Shown here piece after piece: positions 5,224 to 5,734 of a stretch of DNA of 5,734 bases (position 1 is its first letter; each line of letters begins with the position of its first letter). Source of the stretch: an uncultured Porphyromonadaceae bacterium (GTDB lineage: Bacteria; Bacteroidota; Bacteroidia; Bacteroidales; Muribaculaceae). The stretch covers positions 1 to 5,734 of the forward strand of contig CAMWQF010000195.1 of the NCBI GenBank assembly GCA_947176285.1, read 5' to 3'. Under the pieces are notes generated by a model, which did not search any database, was not told the DNA's origin, and worked only from the letters and a program-made list of their open reading frames with translations. Both the position numbers and the translations under genes were made by a program.

Positions 5224-5421
5224 ATGCCAAAGGTAAAGACCAACTGCGCGGCGAAGAAGCGTTTCGCGCTCACCGGCACAGGAAAGATCAAAAGAAAACA
5301 CGCTTACCACAGCCACATTCTGACAAAGAAGAGCACTAAGCGTAAGAGAAACCTCGACCACACTGCACTTGTAGACAGCGCTAACATGCGCCAGGTGAAG
5401 TCACTTCTCAACCTCCGCTAA
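5224..5421 (+). CDS. rpmI: 50S ribosomal protein L35
   Basis: Small basic protein of the large ribosomal subunit, 65 residues, the normal length. The family signature is clear: MPKVKT at the start, KKRFALTGTGKIKRKHAYHS (11-30), then HILTKKSTKRKRNL (31-44), the highly conserved Lys/Arg-rich segment that packs into 23S rRNA. Residues 7-9 are Asn-Cys-Ala where many family members have a small Ser/Gly pair; the lone cysteine is a minor oddity. ATG 5224 follows an A-rich leader (AAATTTAAACAAA) with no Shine-Dalgarno sequence, as expected in Bacteroidota. The gene lies between infC and rplT as in most bacteria and is probably co-transcribed and translationally controlled with rplT. Confidence 0.97.
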   Translation: MPKVKTNCAAKKRFALTGTGKIKRKHAYHSHILTKKSTKRKRNLDHTALVDSANMRQVKSLLNLR

Positions 5422-5522
5422 TCTTTTCCTAACGGGAGAACAAACAAAAACATTTTTTACAAACCGAATGCCCAGCTTCAAAGTGCAATACAGCCGCTGA
5501 CATTCAAAAAACTTCAAAAAAA

Positions 5523-5734
5523 ATGCCAAGATCAGTAAATCACGTTGCCTCAAGAGCAAAACGCAAGAAAATCCTTAAACTCACCCGTGGCTACTATGGC
5601 AGCCGCCGTAATGTGTGGACCGTAGCAAAGAATACATGGGAGAAGGGTCTCACCTACGCCTACCGCGACCGCAAGCAGAAAAAGCGCGATTTCCGCGCCC
5701 TCTGGATCCAGCGTATCAACGCTGCAGCCCGTCT
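5523..5734 (+). CDS. rplT: 50S ribosomal protein L20, N-terminal 70 residues (cut off by window end)
   Basis: L20 binds 23S rRNA early in 50S assembly and represses its own operon in several bacteria. The window contains 70 codons plus 2 nt of about 115 expected; no stop is reached because the sequence ends, so this is not a truncated gene. Signature segments: the basic extension MPRSVNHVASRAKRKKILKL (1-20), TRGYYGSRRNVW (21-32), then YAYRDRKQKKRDFRALWIQR (46-65) and INAAAR (65-70), the start of the globular RNA-binding half. ATG 5523 is preceded by an A-rich run with no Shine-Dalgarno sequence. It lies 101 nt after rpmI; I found no promoter or terminator in that gap. The described Bacteroidales-1 RNA motif, often found downstream of L20 genes, would lie beyond this window. 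Confidence 0.97.
   Translation, partial: MPRSVNHVASRAKRKKILKLTRGYYGSRRNVWTVAKNTWEKGLTYAYRDRKQKKRDFRALWIQRINAAAR

Noticed and set aside
1..5734. CRISPR array, toxin-antitoxin pair, insertion sequence or defence system
   Set aside because: No spaced direct repeats of CRISPR size, no transposase or nuclease motifs, and the one small unassigned gene has no partner gene beside it.

Overview
The window looks like a chromosomal segment of a member of the Bacteroidota, most likely order Bacteroidales. Four things point there. Three promoter candidates fit the Bacteroidota pattern (TTTG, 19-20 nt, TAnnTTTG) rather than -35/-10 boxes. Gene leaders are A-rich and lack a clear Shine-Dalgarno sequence. 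The IF3, L35 and L20 sequences are Bacteroidales-like. There is also a BspA-type leucine-rich-repeat protein with a C-terminal tail of the kind common on exported proteins of this phylum. The family cannot be fixed from this window alone.

Layout. Positions 1-48 are the 3' half of a long-variable-arm tRNA, best read as tRNA-Leu for CUN codons, followed by a strong intrinsic terminator (52-89). An AT-rich leader region (90-314) holds a good promoter candidate and two tiny overlapping ORFs of doubtful status. A secreted or surface LRR protein follows (315-1775, +). It ends at a terminator (1778-1821) that probably also serves the convergent minus-strand gene. That gene (1838-2098, -) encodes a very acidic 86-residue protein that I do not recognise. 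Its upstream region carries a four-unit 8-bp tandem repeat, a CGCAAA/TTTGCG repeat cluster and its own promoter. That promoter stands back to back with the thrS promoter, with only 14 bp between the two TTTG boxes.

From 2405 to the end lies the conserved translation cluster thrS - infC - rpmI - rplT, all on the + strand: threonyl-tRNA synthetase, initiation factor IF3, ribosomal protein L35, and L20 (cut off by the window end). These genes are probably transcribed together from the promoter at 2276-2307. infC appears to start at TTG, which fits the known use of poor start codons for IF3 autocontrol. The 114-nt infC-rpmI gap contains mutually exclusive hairpins, a reasonable place for an L20-type autoregulatory element.

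I see no CRISPR array, insertion sequence, phage gene or defence system. The novelty here is on the small scale: leader RNA structures, promoter architecture, the unassigned acidic protein, and the tail of the LRR protein.
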